NCBI GenBank assembly: GCA_035255945.1
Contig: DATEZA010000331.1
Location: 1-30,960, forward strand
Reading direction: 5' to 3'
Origin: JAJPHC01 sp035255945
GTDB lineage: Bacteria > Acidobacteriota > Thermoanaerobaculia > Gp7-AA8
Length of the DNA: 30,960 nucleotides
Shown here: positions 13,043 through 19,371 of the stretch, piece after piece
Layout: each line of letters opens with the position of its first letter
Position numbering within the stretch: position 1 is the first letter of the stretch
Notes under the pieces: model-generated
What the model was told of the DNA's origin: nothing
What the model saw: the letters and a program-made list of their open reading frames with translations, nothing else
Databases searched by the model: none
Made by a program: the position numbers and the translations under genes

Positions 13043-14098
13043 ATGCAGAAGATCGATCGCTTCCTGAAGTTGATGACAGATCGCGGTGCGTCCGACTTTC
13101 ACATGACGGTCGGACGCCCGCCCATGTTGCGAGCCTCGGGATCGATCGAGACGATCCGCTATCGCACGCTGAGCGAAGCGGACTTCAACGAGATGATGGA
13201 GCCGGTCACCGCGCCGCGCCTGTGGGAAGACTTCAAGAACACCGGCGACGTCGACTTCTCGTACGAGATCCCCGGAATCGCGCGCTTCCGCGTGAACCTC
13301 TTCCGCCAGCACCGCGGCGCCGGCGCCGTGTTCCGCGTCATTCCGACGAAGATCCTGACCATCGAACAGCTCGGCCTTCCCGATCAGGTGCGGCGCATCG
13401 CGGCGATGAAGAGCGGACTCGTGCTCGTCACCGGCCCGACCGGCTCCGGCAAATCGACGACACTCGCGGCGATCATCGATCTGATCAACGAGACGCGCTC
13501 GTTGCACATCATCACCATCGAAGATCCGATCGAGTTCGTCCATCCGAACAAGAAGTGCCTCATCCATCAGCGCGAGATCGGCACGCACGCGAAGTCGTTC
13601 GCCGAGGCGTTGAAAGCGGCAGGGCGTGAAGACCCCGATCTGATTCTCGTCGGCGAAATGCGCGACCTCGAAACGATTCACATGGCCCTCACCGCCGCGG
13701 AAAAAGGAACGCTCGTCTTCGGCACGCTGCACACCAACAACGCGGCGAAGACGATGGACCGCATCATCAGCGTCTTCCCCGCCGGCGAGCAGGAAGGCAT
13801 TCGCAACGTCCTCGGCGAAACGATCCGCGGCGTCGTCGCGCAACAACTCCTGCCGAAGATCGGCGGCGGACGCATCGCCGCTCTGGAGATCCTCTTCGCC
13901 TCGCCCGCCATCGGCAACATGATCCGCGAAGGGAAGACCTCGCAGGTCACGAGCGCCATTCAGACCGGCGTGAAGGAAGGGATGATCGACATGGACTCGT
14001 CGATCCGCCGGCTCTTCGAAGACAAGAAGGTCAGTGCGCGCGCGGCGTACGACAAAGCGATCGACAAGGAACAGTTCAAAGACGTGGTCTCGGCGTGA
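13043..14098 (+). CDS. pilT: PilT-type pilus retraction ATPase (copy 2)
   Basis: The 351-residue hexameric ATPase is of normal PilT length. The N-terminal domain opens with RGASDFHMTVGRPPMLRASG. Walker A is GPTGSGKSTT from residue 131. It is followed by IITIEDPIEFVHPNKKCLIHQREIG, the Walker B region DLILVGEMRDLET, the His box GTLVFGTLHTNNA, and the PilT-specific AIGNMIREGKTSQ. All catalytic motifs are present, so it should be active. It is closer to canonical PilT than copy 1; the pair could act as PilT and PilU. The stop codon overlaps the GTG of the downstream hydrolase (GTGA), so the two are probably co-translated, although no functional link is known. No other pilus genes are visible. Confidence 0.95.
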   Translation: MQKIDRFLKLMTDRGASDFHMTVGRPPMLRASGSIETIRYRTLSEADFNEMMEPVTAPRLWEDFKNTGDVDFSYEIPGIARFRVNLFRQHRGAGAVFRVIPTKILTIEQLGLPDQVRRIAAMKSGLVLVTGPTGSGKSTTLAAIIDLINETRSLHIITIEDPIEFVHPNKKCLIHQREIGTHAKSFAEALKAAGREDPDLILVGEMRDLETIHMALTAAEKGTLVFGTLHTNNAAKTMDRIISVFPAGEQEGIRNVLGETIRGVVAQQLLPKIGGGRIAALEILFASPAIGNMIREGKTSQVTSAIQTGVKEGMIDMDSSIRRLFEDKKVSARAAYDKAIDKEQFKDVVSA

Positions 14099-14919
14099 TC
14101 GATCGTTACGCCGAAGTCGGCGACATCCGCCTGCATTACGTCGAAGAGGGCGAAGGTCCGCTGGTCGTCATGCTGCACGGCTTCCCCGAATTCTGGTTCT
14201 CGTGGCGGAAGCAGATTCCGGCGATCGCGAAGGCGGGCTATCGCGTGATCGCGCCCGATCTGCGCGGGTACGGCCAGTCATCGCGGCCGGACGATGTCGA
14301 TGCGTACCGGATGACGTGCATCGTGCAGGACATCGCCGGGTTGATCGTGCAGAACGGCGGGAAGTGCACGCTGGTCGGACACGACTGGGGCGGCATCGCG
14401 TCGTGGCTGCTGACGATGCTGCATCCGTCGCTGATCGAGCGCCTCGTGATCCTGAACGCGCCGCACTTCGTCCCCATGCGCCGCGAGATCGATCGCTCGC
14501 TCGAGCAGAAGCTGCGCCTCACCTATCAGCTCTTCTTCAATCTGCCCGTGCTGCCCGAGCTGTTCCTCAAGCTGTTCGGAAAGCCGCTGATGCGCCGCAT
14601 CGGGAGCTTCACACCTGAGGAAGTGCAGACGTATGTCGATGCGTGGAGAAAGCCCGGCGCAACGACGGCAATGCTGAACTACTACCGCGCGATCCGGAAG
14701 CATCGCGCCGAGCTGCGCGGACTCATTCGCAAGATCGAAATGCCGGTGATGCTGATCTGGGGCGAGCGCGACCCGGTATTCGGTGTCGCGATGACCGAGA
14801 ACTTCAGCGAGTGGGTGCCCGACCTGCGTGTCGAGCGCATCCCCGAGGCGGGCCACTTCGTGCAGACCGACGCCGCCGAGAAGGTCAACGCACTGCTCCT
14901 GGCGTTTCTCGCCAGGTGA
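14095..14919 (+). CDS. Alpha/beta hydrolase, epoxide hydrolase-like
   Basis: The 274-residue enzyme has motifs of the epoxide hydrolase/haloalkane dehalogenase branch: the oxyanion-hole motif HGFPEFWFSWR and the nucleophile elbow GHDWGG with Asp97 as nucleophile. A cap domain contains the YYRA tyrosine, an acid lies near WGERDPVF, and the catalytic His is in EAGHFVQTDAAEKV. An Asp rather than Ser nucleophile points to attack on epoxides or C-halogen bonds through an ester intermediate. The substrate is not predictable. GTG 14095 overlaps the pilT stop. A short hairpin in the last codons (14898-14916) may act as a weak terminator before the convergent epimerase gene. Confidence 0.88.
   Translation: MIDRYAEVGDIRLHYVEEGEGPLVVMLHGFPEFWFSWRKQIPAIAKAGYRVIAPDLRGYGQSSRPDDVDAYRMTCIVQDIAGLIVQNGGKCTLVGHDWGGIASWLLTMLHPSLIERLVILNAPHFVPMRREIDRSLEQKLRLTYQLFFNLPVLPELFLKLFGKPLMRRIGSFTPEEVQTYVDAWRKPGATTAMLNYYRAIRKHRAELRGLIRKIEMPVMLIWGERDPVFGVAMTENFSEWVPDLRVERIPEAGHFVQTDAAEKVNALLLAFLAR
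14898..14916 (+). terminator. Hairpin across the 3' end of the epoxide hydrolase-like gene
   Basis: CCTGGCG (14898-14904) pairs perfectly with CGCCAGG (14910-14916) around TTTCT, ending one base pair before the TGA. No T tract follows, so intrinsic termination is uncertain. It lies between two convergent genes whose stop codons are 26 bases apart. Confidence 0.35.
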
Positions 14920-14945
14920 AGCGTGTCATCCCGCTCGGCGTAACA

Positions 14946-15782
14946 CTATTTCCCTCGCCACTCGCGCCACTGCTCGTCGATCGACGTCGTGAACGTCCGC
15001 TTCGGCGTCCATCCGAGGCGCTCGCGGGTGATCGCGCTGCTGACGTGCTGATCGACGAGGAGTGCGGCCGCGAATTTGTCGCCGAACTTCTCGACTACCT
15101 CGTCGCGTGATGACGTGCGGACCTCCGCATTCGGCGCGAGTGCACGTGCGCATTCGGTGAGCGTCGCGTTCGTATCGTCGGTGGCGTGGAGAATGCCGGT
15201 CGCGCGCTGCTCGACGGCGCTCACGTACACATTCGCCAGATCGTGCAGATCGATCATCGACCAGTGATTCGAGCCGTCGCCCGCGATCTCGATCGGCTGA
15301 TTCTGATCGACGGCGGCGAACCATCCGGCGAGCAGCGATTGCTTGCCGCCGTACACACATCCGGGACGAATCACCGTCCGCGATGACGACTGCAGCACGA
15401 TCTTCTCGTGCTCCACGCGCCATGCGGAGATCGGGAGCGCATCGGGTGTCGTGTTCTCGTCCGCGGTCGTCGTGTTGCTGAATGACCAGACGCCCGAGGT
15501 GTAGATGAAGTGGCCGCCGCGCGGGGCGAGCGTGTCGATCGTCGATCGATCGAGCTGCGGCGCGAATGCGGTGTGGATGTACGCGTCGTATCCGTTGAGC
15601 GTATCGCCGAGCGACGGCAACGAATCGAGATCGCCGGCCATGATCACGATGCCGAGGTCGCGCAGATGACGCGCTTCCGAATCGGGCCGCACCAGTGCGG
15701 CGACCTCGTGACCGTGATGCCGCAGCTCGCTCGCAACCGCTCCGCCGATGTAACCCGTCGCACCTGTCATGAACACTCTCAT
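14946..15782 (-). CDS. NAD-dependent epimerase/dehydratase-family protein (copy 2)
   Basis: The 278-residue extended short-chain dehydrogenase begins MRVFMTGATGYIGGAVASEL, the dinucleotide-binding Rossmann motif. It continues with a strand/acidic pattern (IVIMAGDLDSL), YIHTAFAPQ, HFIYTSGVWSF with the Ser/Thr of the catalytic site, and VIRPGCVYGG before the substrate domain. Family members epimerise, dehydrate or reduce nucleotide sugars or related metabolites; the substrate here is open. ATG 15782 is the only start consistent with the nucleotide motif at the N-terminus; the frame extends upstream but overlaps the divergent methyltransferase. It starts with the same MTGATGYIG as copy 1, but the two diverge strongly afterwards. 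A TATCGT hexamer lies seven bases before the ATG. Confidence 0.88.
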   Translation of the reverse strand: MRVFMTGATGYIGGAVASELRHHGHEVAALVRPDSEARHLRDLGIVIMAGDLDSLPSLGDTLNGYDAYIHTAFAPQLDRSTIDTLAPRGGHFIYTSGVWSFSNTTTADENTTPDALPISAWRVEHEKIVLQSSSRTVIRPGCVYGGKQSLLAGWFAAVDQNQPIEIAGDGSNHWSMIDLHDLANVYVSAVEQRATGILHATDDTNATLTECARALAPNAEVRTSSRDEVVEKFGDKFAAALLVDQHVSSAITRERLGWTPKRTFTTSIDEQWREWRGK

Positions 15783-15789
15783 GGCGGCG

Positions 15790-15799
15790 ACGATACACT
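15790..15799. promoter_or_regulatory. Bidirectional overlapping -10 elements between epimerase 2 and the methyltransferase
   Basis: The ten base pairs ACGATACACT contain TACACT on the plus strand (15794-15799, six bases before GTG 15806) and TATCGT on the minus strand (15790-15795, seven bases before ATG 15782). Both match TANNNT. Only 23 bp separate the start codons and neither gene has a ribosome binding site, so both transcripts would be leaderless from one shared element. Confidence 0.6.
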
Positions 15800-15805
15800 G
15801 AGCGC

Positions 15806-16831
15806 GTGAGTGAAGACATCCGCCAGAAGTACGAACGCGCTCCTTACGACAGCCGTCCTCAGCCGCAGACGCATCCACGAAATCTCGCCACGCTCGCATT
15901 TCTGAGGGGCATCGACACCGCGCCCGCGACGCGCTGCCGCGTGCTCGAGCTCGGGTGCAACGACGGCTCGAACCTGATTGCGATGGCGAACGACCTGCCG
16001 GACAGCACATTCGTGGGCGTCGATCTCGTTGCACCTGCGCGAAAGGAGGCGAACGTCGAGCTGCGCGCGATGTCGATCATGGACGTCGATGCGAGCTTCG
16101 GCAGGTTCGACTTCATCATCTGCCACGGCGTCTATTCGTGGGTGCCGCGCGACGTGCAGGAGAAGATCCTCGCCATCTGCCGCGCGCATCTCGCGCCCGA
16201 CGGCATCGCGTACGTCAGCTACAACACGTATCCCGGGTGGCACTTTCGCGGCATGCTGCGCGACCTCGTGCGCGTGCATGCGCGCGGCGACGCGGAAGAA
16301 GCGCTGCAGCGCTCGCGCGATCTCGTGCAGTTTCTGCTGGCCGTCAATCACGGCTCGCAGCATCCGTACGTCGGCTATCTGCAGAACGCGGCGACGCTGC
16401 TCGAGAACGCGGTGAGTCCCGGCTACTTCGTGCACGAGTACCTCGAGTCGATCAACGAGCCGCTGCTCTTCCGCGACTTCGCCGCGCGCGCATCGCAGCA
16501 CGGATTGCAGTACGTCTGCGAGGCCGACGCGGCCTCCCCCGACATCGACTTCTTCCATCCGGCCGTCGCCGAAAAATTGCGCAGCTACAGCAACGATCGC
16601 ATCGCGCTCGAGCAGTACATGGATTTCATGATCGACCGCACGTTCCGCCGGACCTTGCTCACGCACGAGGAGAGTGCGGTGTCGTCATCGATCGAGCTGC
16701 CGGCGATTCGCGAGATGAAGGTGCGAACGCTGCCGGATGGAGAGTGGCGCTCGTTTGCGCAGGTGGGAATGGAGGAGAGAGTCGTGGCCAGTCAGTTCGT
16801 GACCGGCCACGTGGAGTTATCGCTTTACTGA
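15806..16831 (+). CDS. SAM-dependent methyltransferase of the regulatory-domain (PKMT-like) family, short form
   Basis: The 341-residue protein opens with the class I methyltransferase domain: YDSRPQPQTHPRNLATLAFL, then VLELGCNDGSNLIAMA (SAM-binding motif I, about residues 46-61), VGVDL (motif II) and FDFIICHGVYSWVP. The next part, AYVSYNTYPGWHFRGMLRDL, leads into the methyltransferase regulatory domain known from rickettsial outer-membrane protein lysine methyltransferases. From memory, family members are usually around 500 residues; this one ends soon after DRTFRRTLLTHEE, so the C-terminal domain seems missing or much reduced. Protein-lysine methylation is a reasonable but unproven role. 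GTG 15806 is chosen because a TACACT -10 lies six bases upstream. The stop overlaps the convergent S1-protein gene by seven bases. Confidence 0.85.
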   Translation: MSEDIRQKYERAPYDSRPQPQTHPRNLATLAFLRGIDTAPATRCRVLELGCNDGSNLIAMANDLPDSTFVGVDLVAPARKEANVELRAMSIMDVDASFGRFDFIICHGVYSWVPRDVQEKILAICRAHLAPDGIAYVSYNTYPGWHFRGMLRDLVRVHARGDAEEALQRSRDLVQFLLAVNHGSQHPYVGYLQNAATLLENAVSPGYFVHEYLESINEPLLFRDFAARASQHGLQYVCEADAASPDIDFFHPAVAEKLRSYSNDRIALEQYMDFMIDRTFRRTLLTHEESAVSSSIELPAIREMKVRTLPDGEWRSFAQVGMEERVVASQFVTGHVELSLY

Positions 16832-18216
16832 CGCTTGCCCATGGCGCGCTCGAAGGCGAGCGCCATCGCGCTCTTTCCTTCCGCTTCGCCGCGCTCTTCC
16901 ATGAACTTGCTGTACTCCTCGCGCTCCGCGGCTGCGCGGGCGGCTTCATGGCTGAGCGAGATGCGCTTGCGCGACGGATCGATCGACATCACGCGCACCA
17001 TCAGGCGCTCCCCCTCCTGATGCTCGGCGCCGCCGAGCTCGGAATTCGGGATGAGGCCCGTGAGGCCCGGCTCGAGCTGCACGAACACGCCCGGCGCGCC
17101 GGAGTGATCGACCGTGCCCTCGACGACTTTGCCGATGCCGTACTTCTGCGACGCGTTCTCCCACGGATCGCTGACCGCGACTTCGCGCAGCGACAACGAG
17201 AGGCGCTTGCGCGACGGATCGACTTCGCGCACCCAGCCGGTGACGGTCGAGCCGATCTGCACGGTGTCATCGCCCGGCTTCACGCCGAACGGCAACTGCG
17301 AGAGGTGCACGAGACCGTCGAGTCCCGGCTCCACTTCGACGAAGTAGCCGAAGTCGGTGGAGCGGACGATACGTCCGGAGAACTGCGTGCCGGCCGGATA
17401 GCGATCGGCGACATCGCCCCAGGGATCGGGCTCCTGGTTTTTCATCGACAGCGAGATGCGCTTGCCGTCGTTGTCGACCTTGATCACTTCGACGACCACT
17501 TCCTGTCCAACCGCCACCACTTCCTTCGGATCGGTGACGCGGCGGCGCGACATCTCGGAGACGTGGAGCAGTCCGTCCACTCCGCCGAGATCGACGAACG
17601 CGCCGAACGGCGTGATCGTTTTCACCCGGCCGTGCAGGACGGCGCCCGGCACGATGCGCTGGCGAGTCTCTTCGGCGCGAGCGGCGGCCGCTTCCTTCAT
17701 CAGCGCGGCGCGCGAGACGACGATGCGGCGTCCGTCATCCGACATTTCGGTGACGCGGAAGTCGTACGTCTGATTGAGGAACGCGTCGGGGTTTTCGATT
17801 TTCCCGAGGGCGATCTGCGACAGCGGGCAGAAGGCGCGAAGGCCGCTGACGCTGACGTCGAAGCCGCCTTTGTTGCGTCCCGTCACCTTCCCTTCGACGG
17901 GAAGATGGTTTTCGAACATCTGGCGAAGCGCGTCGAGCGACGCCTTGCCTTTGATCATCTTCCGCGAGATGCGGATCTCGGGAGATGTTTTGACGACGGT
18001 CCCCTCGACCGTGTCTCCGACGTCGAGCCCTTCGAGCTCCGCGGTGGCCATCACGGCCTCGGAAGGGCCGCCGTATGATACGAACGCGTCGTCGCCTGAG
18101 ATCGACACGATCTGGCCTTTCAGCAGGTCTCCCTGCTCCGGAGTCTTGAAATTCAGGCTCGCTTCGAACGCCTCGGCAAAGCTGTTCGCCTCAGCGTTTT
18201 CTCTCGATTGCGTCAT
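16825..18216 (-). CDS. Five-domain S1 RNA-binding protein, ribosomal protein S1-like
   Basis: The 463-residue protein holds five S1 (OB-fold) repeats at roughly 30-95, 105-170, 187-258, 275-345 and 360-428. Repeat 3 is the most canonical (PGAVLHGRVKTITPFGAFVDLGGVDGLLHVSEMS), and GKRISLS/RKRLSLS ends recur. Bacterial S1 binds mRNA on the 30S subunit and helps recruit leaders with weak or no Shine-Dalgarno sequence. Classical long S1 has six domains and about 550 residues, so this may be a shortened S1, a second paralogue or a Tex/PNPase-type accessory factor. A possible TAAGAT promoter is at 18267-18295, with an AAAGG element 14 bases before the ATG. Its presence may matter given the many leaderless-looking genes nearby. 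Confidence 0.88.
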   Translation of the reverse strand: MTQSRENAEANSFAEAFEASLNFKTPEQGDLLKGQIVSISGDDAFVSYGGPSEAVMATAELEGLDVGDTVEGTVVKTSPEIRISRKMIKGKASLDALRQMFENHLPVEGKVTGRNKGGFDVSVSGLRAFCPLSQIALGKIENPDAFLNQTYDFRVTEMSDDGRRIVVSRAALMKEAAAARAEETRQRIVPGAVLHGRVKTITPFGAFVDLGGVDGLLHVSEMSRRRVTDPKEVVAVGQEVVVEVIKVDNDGKRISLSMKNQEPDPWGDVADRYPAGTQFSGRIVRSTDFGYFVEVEPGLDGLVHLSQLPFGVKPGDDTVQIGSTVTGWVREVDPSRKRLSLSLREVAVSDPWENASQKYGIGKVVEGTVDHSGAPGVFVQLEPGLTGLIPNSELGGAEHQEGERLMVRVMSIDPSRKRISLSHEAARAAAEREEYSKFMEERGEAEGKSAMALAFERAMGKRQ

Positions 18217-18223
18217 GGGATTG

Positions 18224-18295
18224 TTGTTACCTTTCGATGGATGTGCGTGAGTCGGTTGGGAGGCGTATCTTACCCGAACTCTTCACGTGAATGAA
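18224..18295 (-). promoter_or_regulatory. Probable promoter and leader of the S1-domain gene
   Basis: On the minus strand TTCATT (18290-18295) and TAAGAT (18267-18272) are 17 bases apart, giving a leader of about 45 bases. The leader contains AAAGG, somewhat far from the ATG. A second hexamer, TAACAA (18224-18229), lies seven bases before the ATG and could give a leaderless form, but it misses the final T. Confidence 0.4.
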
Positions 18296-18352
18296 TCGGC
18301 TTCGGTGCAACGGTTCGCGCACACTCTTTCTTCCGAGATGGCAGACAGCGAC

Positions 18353-18430
18353 GTGTCATCCCGAGCGCAGTCGAGGGATCTCGTGCAGCGTGCGATGCAG
18401 GGGATGGCTCGGCTTCGCTCGCCATGACAC
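18353..18430. repeat. Composite palindromic repeat upstream of ppa
   Basis: It starts GTGTCATCCCGAGCGCAG and ends CGCTCGCCATGACAC, so the outer 15 bases pair. The left arm matches the 6538 and 9587 family, while the right half belongs to a different sequence, as if two repeat families had joined. CAGACAG words just outside (18342 and 18438 areas) extend the pairing. It separates the S1 gene promoter from the ppa start. Confidence 0.7.
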
Positions 18431-18451
18431 ATTGCCACTGTCTGTCTGAGC

Positions 18452-18457
18452 TAGAGT
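18452..18457 (+). promoter_or_regulatory. TAGAGT -10 candidate for leaderless ppa mRNA
   Basis: TAGAGT lies six bases before ATG 18464, and the intervening GCGCAA offers no ribosome binding site. The hexamer directly follows the palindromic repeat. Confidence 0.5.
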
Positions 18458-18463
18458 GCGCAA

Positions 18464-19015
18464 ATGCACCCATGGCACGACGTCGATCTCGGCTCCGATG
18501 TTCCGCAGCTCGTTCCGGTGGTCATCGAAGTTCCGAAAGGATCGAAGACAAAATACGAGCTCGACAAGCAGAGCGGACTCATTCGCGTCGATCGCGTGCT
18601 CTTCAGCTCCGTGCACTATCCGGCGAACTACGGTTTCATCCCGCAGACGTACTGCGGCGATCACGATCCGCTCGATGTGCTCGTGCTCGGACAGGAGCCG
18701 GTGGTGCCGCTCTCGATCATGATCGCGAAGCCGATCGGCGTGATGAAGATGCGCGATCAGGGTGAAGCGGACGACAAGATCATCGCGGTGCATGCGAACG
18801 ATCCGGAGTACGCGCACTACAACTCGATCACCGAGCTCGCGCCGCATCGGATGACCGAGGTCAGCCGCTTTTTTCAGGATTACAAAGTGCTCGAGAACAA
18901 GGTCGTGGAGATCGATCACTTCCTCGATCGCGATGATGCGTTGCGTGTAATTCTGGATGCGATCGAGCTCTACAAATCGTGTCGCGAAGAGCTTCGCCGT
19001 GGCATAAAAAAATAG
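18464..19015 (+). CDS. ppa: Inorganic pyrophosphatase, family I
   Basis: The 183-residue cytosolic enzyme hydrolyses pyrophosphate to phosphate with magnesium, driving biosynthetic reactions forward. The family pattern is complete: IEVPKGSKTKYELDKQSG carries substrate-binding Lys, Lys, Tyr and Glu residues. HYPANYGFIPQTYCGDHDPLDVLVLG holds the signature with the catalytic aspartates. KMRDQGEADDKIIAV supplies the next acidic cluster, and HFFxxYK appears as SRFFQDYKVLENK. Length is normal. ATG 18464 is supported by a -10-like hexamer at the leaderless distance. The candidate RNA described below follows within 50 bases of the stop. Confidence 0.97.
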   Translation: MHPWHDVDLGSDVPQLVPVVIEVPKGSKTKYELDKQSGLIRVDRVLFSSVHYPANYGFIPQTYCGDHDPLDVLVLGQEPVVPLSIMIAKPIGVMKMRDQGEADDKIIAVHANDPEYAHYNSITELAPHRMTEVSRFFQDYKVLENKVVEIDHFLDRDDALRVILDAIELYKSCREELRRGIKK

Positions 19016-19028
19016 TTGTTCACACCAC

Positions 19029-19057
19029 TTGTCAGATCATTTTCACGAGCCCATATT
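19029..19057 (+). promoter_or_regulatory. Sigma70-type promoter of the candidate structured RNA
   Basis: TTGTCA (19029-19034, five of six consensus positions) and CATATT (19052-19057, four of six) are 17 bases apart. Transcription would begin near 19064, a few bases before the first stem. The promoter lies just after the ppa stop codon, so the RNA can be made independently of ppa. Confidence 0.6.
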
Positions 19058-19063
19058 GACGTT

Positions 19064-19296
19064 CACCTTCGGCTTGGATGCGCCACGACGATGTCAACGA
19101 GTTGAAGGGACGTTCCGGGATACGTGGAATGCCGGAACGGGCGATCCGGATGCTCCTTTGCAGCTGTCAACGGATCGCATTGAGGTCTCGGAAGCAAAGA
19201 GATTCACGAGGCCATGTCGGTTCGGATGCTTTCTGGTAGATGTCAACGGACCGAGAATGGGCTCGCGGGACCAGAGACCGCGAGCCTTTTGTTTTT
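19064..19296 (+). ncRNA. Candidate structured RNA: three tandem two-hairpin units ending in a terminator
   Basis: Three units follow each other. In each, hairpin 1 has a loop starting GATGC and ending TGTCAA: unit A stem CTTCGGCTTG/CGAGTTGAAG (19067-19076 with 19098-19107, three G-U pairs), unit B GCGATCCG/CGGATCGC (19141-19148 with 19171-19178), unit C CGGTTCG/CGGACCG (19218-19224 with 19247-19253, one G-U). Loops are 21, 22 and 22 bases. Hairpin 2 follows each: CGTTCCGG/CCGGAACG (19111-19139), GGTCTCG/CGAGGCC (19184-19213) and GGCTCGCGG/CCGCGAGCC (19260-19286), the last being an intrinsic terminator. Stem sequences differ while pairing is kept, which argues for selection on RNA structure. 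I see no coding potential and match it to no RNA family I can recall. Transcription end points are predicted, not shown. It lies between ppa and the histidine phosphatase gene. Confidence 0.75.
19260..19296 (+). terminator. Strong intrinsic terminator
   Basis: GGCTCGCGG (19260-19268) and CCGCGAGCC (19278-19286) form a perfect nine-pair stem with a nine-base loop. TTTTGTTTTT follows. It is the clearest terminator in the window, acts only in the plus direction and ends the candidate RNA. Confidence 0.9.
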
Positions 19297-19352
19297 CCCT
19301 CGCCCCGCTTGCAGGGAGAGGGTGGCGCCGCAGCGCCGGGTGAGGGGCGCCA
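19297..19352. repeat. Dispersed repeat, copy 2 of the family at 1415-1462
   Basis: The blocks CCCTCGCCCCGC, GGGAGAGGGTGGCGCCG and CCGGGTGAGGGG follow in the same order as at 1415-1462. It begins directly after the T tract of the terminator and ends just before the -10 hexamer of the histidine phosphatase gene. This copy is intergenic. Confidence 0.75.
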
Positions 19353-19359
19353 CTCGCGC

Positions 19360-19365
19360 TAAACT
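19360..19365 (+). promoter_or_regulatory. TAAACT -10 candidate for a leaderless histidine phosphatase mRNA
   Basis: TAAACT lies six bases before GTG 19372; the bases between (CCCCGC) contain no ribosome binding site. A strong terminator upstream isolates the gene from ppa, so a promoter here is expected. Confidence 0.55.
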
Positions 19366-19371
19366 CCCCGC

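Noticed and set aside
14920..14945. Possible truncated copy of the CATCCCGAGCG repeat (GTCATCCCGCTCGGCG)
   Set aside because: Only about ten bases match and there is no second arm.
15955..18078. About 700-codon plus-strand frame over the methyltransferase and S1 genes
   Set aside because: It is out of frame with the methyltransferase motifs and antisense to the S1 repeats; no domain is visible.
19064..19296. Known riboswitch, RNase P, tmRNA, 6S or SRP RNA
   Set aside because: None of the conserved words I remember for these families is present, and the three-unit architecture does not fit them. A database search would be decisive.
19064..19296. CRISPR-like array, because of the three repeats
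   Set aside because: The repeated words are short, the units are imperfect, stems vary and there are no constant repeats with unique spacers or cas genes.
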